Origin: WTGU01 sp965242855
GTDB taxonomy: Bacteria > Pseudomonadota > Alphaproteobacteria > UBA828
Direction: 5' to 3'
Assembly (NCBI GenBank): GCA_965242855.1
Contig: OZ251509.1
Location: forward strand, 2,604,001-2,668,000
Length of the DNA stretch: 64,000 nt
Positions 61,871-64,000 of the stretch are shown one piece after another. Position 1 is the first letter of the stretch, and each line of letters begins with the position of its first letter. The position numbers and the translations under genes are program-made. Under the pieces are notes generated by a model that saw only the letters and a program-made list of their open reading frames with translations, was not told the DNA's origin and did no database searches.

Positions 61871-64000
61871 TTGAGCGGCTGGGTTTATCGTTTCGGCGGC
61901 GGCGCGGCCGAGGGCGACGCCGGGATGGGCGCCCTGCTCGGCGGCAAGGGGGCCAATCTCGCGGAAATGGCCGGCCTCGGCCTGCCGGTCCCGCCCGGCT
62001 TCACCATCGCGACGACGCTCTGCAACGCCTACTACGCCGGCGGGCACGCGCTGCCGGACGGCCTCGACGCGGAGGTCGATGCGGGGCTCCGCCATATCGA
62101 GGGGATCGCCCGGGCCGGCTTCGGCGCCCCGGAGAACGCGCTGCTGGTCTCGGTGCGCTCGGGCGCCCGCGCCTCGATGCCCGGCATGATGGACACCGTG
62201 CTCAATCTCGGGCTCAACGACGAGACCGTGCGCGGGCTGGCGCGGCATGGCGGCGAACGGTTCGCCTACGACAGCTACCGCCGCTTCATCCAGATGTACG
62301 GCGACGTCGTCCTCGGCATCGAGGGCCGCGCCTTCGAGGAGCTGCTGGAGCGGGCGAAGGAATCGCGCGGCCACCTTCTCGACACCGAGATGGAGGCCGG
62401 GGACTGGCGCCGCCTGGTCGAGGATTACAAGGCGCTGGTGCGCGCCGAGGCGGGCTGCGAATTCCCGCAGGAGCCGCGCGCGCAATTGATGCACGCCATT
62501 CGCGCGGTCCTCGATTCGTGGATGAACGCCCGCGCCGTCACCTACCGTAAGCTGCACGGCATTCCGGCGGACTGGGGCACCGCGGTCACGGTGCAGGCGA
62601 TGGTGTTCGGCAACATGGGCGACGACTGCGCGAGCGGAGTCGCCTTCACCCGCGATCCGTCGACCGGCGCAGCCACCGTCTACGGCGAGTATCTGGCCAA
62701 CGCGCAGGGCGAGGACGTGGTCGCCGGCATCCGGACGCCGCGTCCGGTGAGCGAGGCGAGGCGCGCGCGCGACGGCGGCGACGGGCCGTCCATGGAGCGG
62801 GCCATGCCGCGCGCCTTCGCCGCGCTGCGGGAGATCATGGCCCGGCTCGAGGCCCACTACCGCGACATGCAGGACATCGAGTTCACGGTGCAGCGAGGCA
62901 GGCTCTGGATCCTCCAGACGCGGGCGGGGAAGCGCACCGCCAAGGCGGCGCTCAAGATCGCCGTCGACATGGTCGCGCAAGGCCTGGTGAGCGAAGAGGA
63001 GGCGGTCGCGCGGGTGGACCCGCTGGCGCTCGAACAGCTCCTGCATCCCGCCCTCGACCCGGACGCGCCGCGCCGGTTGTTGGCGCGCGGCCTGCCCGCC
63101 TCGCCCGGCGCCGCCTGCGGCAAGGCGGTCTTCGATTCCGCCGGCGCCGAGGAGCGCGCAACCCGCGGGGAGGCCGTGATCCTGATCCGGGCGGAGACCA
63201 GCCCCGAGGACATCCACGGCATGCACGCGGCCAGGGGAATCGTCACCAGCCGCGGCGGCATGACCAGCCACGCCGCCGTCGTCGCGCGCGGCATGGGGCG
63301 CCCCTGCATCACCGGCGCCGGCGAAATTCGCGTCGACCGGGAAGCGCGAAGCTGCCGCATCGGCGACCGCGTCGTCGCCGAGGGCGACGTGATCACGATC
63401 GACGGCGCCGAGGGCGCATTGTTCGAAGGCGCGGTGCCGACCGTCGAACCGACGCTCTCCGGCGATTTCGCGACCCTCATGGCGTGGGCCGACCGGGCGC
63501 GGCGTCTGCGGGTCCGCGCCAACGCCGAGACGCCGGAGGATGCGCGCACGGCGCTGCGCTTCGGCGCCGAGGGCATCGGGCTCTGCCGCACCGAGCACAT
63601 GTTCTTCGACGAGGCGCGGCTCGTCGCCATGCGCGAGATGATCCTGGCCGCCGATTCGGACGGCCGGCGGGCGGCGCTTGCCAAATTGCTGCCGATGCAG
63701 CGCGCGGATTTCGCCGCGCTCTTCCGCATCATGGCCGGCAAGCCGGTGACGATCCGCCTGCTGGACCCGCCGCTCCACGAATTCCTGCCCGGTTCCGAGG
63801 CCGAGATCGCGCGTGTGGCCGCCGCCGCGGGCGTCGCCGCAGACGCCTTGCGCAGCCGGATCGCGCAGCTGCACGAGACCAACCCGATGCTGGGCCACCG
63901 CGGGTGCCGGCTGGGGATCTCCTACCCCGAGATCTACGAGATGCAGGCGCGGGCGATCTTCGAGGCGGCGGCGCAAGCCGGCGGCGAGGCGGCGGCGCTC
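61871..64000 (+). CDS. ppdK: Pyruvate, phosphate dikinase, C-terminus cut by window edge
   Basis: About 710 residues are visible. TTG 61871 is the start (three bases after glyS), because it leads straight into GWVYRFGGG, the family N-terminus; the next in-frame ATG is inside the fold. It has LLGGKGANLAEMAGLGLPVP, VSVRSGARASMPGMMDTVLN, GEDVVAGIRTP, and the phospho-carrier H467 in GGMTSHAAVVARG. The PEP/pyruvate barrel begins GIGLCRTEHMFF. The enzyme interconverts pyruvate, ATP and Pi with PEP. Gene order glyQ-glyS-ppdK is common in Rhodospirillales. Confidence 0.97.
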   Translation, partial: MSGWVYRFGGGAAEGDAGMGALLGGKGANLAEMAGLGLPVPPGFTIATTLCNAYYAGGHALPDGLDAEVDAGLRHIEGIARAGFGAPENALLVSVRSGARASMPGMMDTVLNLGLNDETVRGLARHGGERFAYDSYRRFIQMYGDVVLGIEGRAFEELLERAKESRGHLLDTEMEAGDWRRLVEDYKALVRAEAGCEFPQEPRAQLMHAIRAVLDSWMNARAVTYRKLHGIPADWGTAVTVQAMVFGNMGDDCASGVAFTRDPSTGAATVYGEYLANAQGEDVVAGIRTPRPVSEARRARDGGDGPSMERAMPRAFAALREIMARLEAHYRDMQDIEFTVQRGRLWILQTRAGKRTAKAALKIAVDMVAQGLVSEEEAVARVDPLALEQLLHPALDPDAPRRLLARGLPASPGAACGKAVFDSAGAEERATRGEAVILIRAETSPEDIHGMHAARGIVTSRGGMTSHAAVVARGMGRPCITGAGEIRVDREARSCRIGDRVVAEGDVITIDGAEGALFEGAVPTVEPTLSGDFATLMAWADRARRLRVRANAETPEDARTALRFGAEGIGLCRTEHMFFDEARLVAMREMILAADSDGRRAALAKLLPMQRADFAALFRIMAGKPVTIRLLDPPLHEFLPGSEAEIARVAAAAGVAADALRSRIAQLHETNPMLGHRGCRLGISYPEIYEMQARAIFEAAAQAGGEAAAL

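Noticed and set aside
59750..63976. 1408-residue minus-strand open frame
   Set aside because: It is the shadow of glyS and ppdK, both clearly real on the plus strand.

Overview
The window is very G+C-rich DNA (roughly 70% or more in most rows) with densely packed genes, many GTG starts and many 4-base ATGA/GTGA stop-start overlaps. The housekeeping neighbourhoods point to an alphaproteobacterium, most likely of Rhodospirillales type: tpiA-secG divergent from a PpiD/SurA-type foldase, trpD-trpC-moaC-moeA, and polyprenyl synthase / DUF2007 / TrmN6 / S49 peptidase / glyQ-glyS-ppdK. No rRNA, tRNA, CRISPR array or transposase was found. Taxonomy is inferred from gene order and protein resemblance only.

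Layout. 1-3.4 kb: the 5' part of a one-polypeptide restriction-methyltransferase (minus strand, running off the left edge) and a conserved unknown protein. 3.4-6.7 kb: a formylglycine-generating-enzyme-like protein divergent from a secreted protein made of nine 13-residue Cys-rich repeats plus a cytochrome P460 domain, then a class I cytochrome c and apt. 6.7-8.4 kb: an F420 pair (NADPH:F420 reductase and an LLM-type F420-dependent oxidoreductase). 8.4-9.8 kb: a glutamine synthetase-family enzyme. 10-17.2 kb: a tungsten metabolism unit with an orphan [2Fe-2S] subunit, a ferredoxin-like subunit, aldehyde:ferredoxin oxidoreductase, an FAD/NAD oxidoreductase, a MoaD-like protein, a small unknown protein, and a tungstate ABC transporter in the order permease-ATPase-binding protein. 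17.3-25.6 kb: metabolic genes (hydratase, aquaporin, HyuA, alcohol dehydrogenase, CYTH-CHAD) interrupted by an ATPase + PIN-like pair that resembles a defence or toxin module.

28.9-41.6 kb is an accessory island between ppiD and trpD, where trpE and trpG would be expected in many alphaproteobacteria. It holds a coiled-coil DUF1640-like protein with tandem repeats, a membrane-anchored pentapeptide-repeat protein, a complete type III restriction-modification pair (Mod, Res), two unknown proteins and a ComEC-like metallo-beta-lactamase protein, all on the plus strand with mostly tiny gaps. A methyltransferase with a copper-type P-ATPase, and an ankyrin protein behind a cluster of intergenic palindromes, complete it. 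The pentapeptide-Mod-Res-unknown-unknown-MBL series is the best candidate here for an undescribed multi-gene defence system.

41.7-45.3 kb: trpD-trpC-moaC-moeA. 45.3-51.5 kb (minus): a likely operon running acyl-CoA synthetase, class I glutamine amidotransferase, Gfo/Idh/MocA dehydrogenase, NagB-like deaminase, ROK kinase and trypsin-like protease, suggesting amino-sugar breakdown. 51.6-53.2 kb: SixA-like phosphatase and polyprenyl synthase. 53.2-56.5 kb: a two-gene insertion with its own good promoter, encoding a sulfotransferase and an unusual fusion of a GPP34 (Golgi phosphoprotein 3-like) domain to a cytochrome P450. 56.7 kb to the end: DUF2007, TrmN6, S49 peptidase, a 48-residue membrane protein, glyQ, glyS and the 5' part of ppdK, which runs off the right edge.
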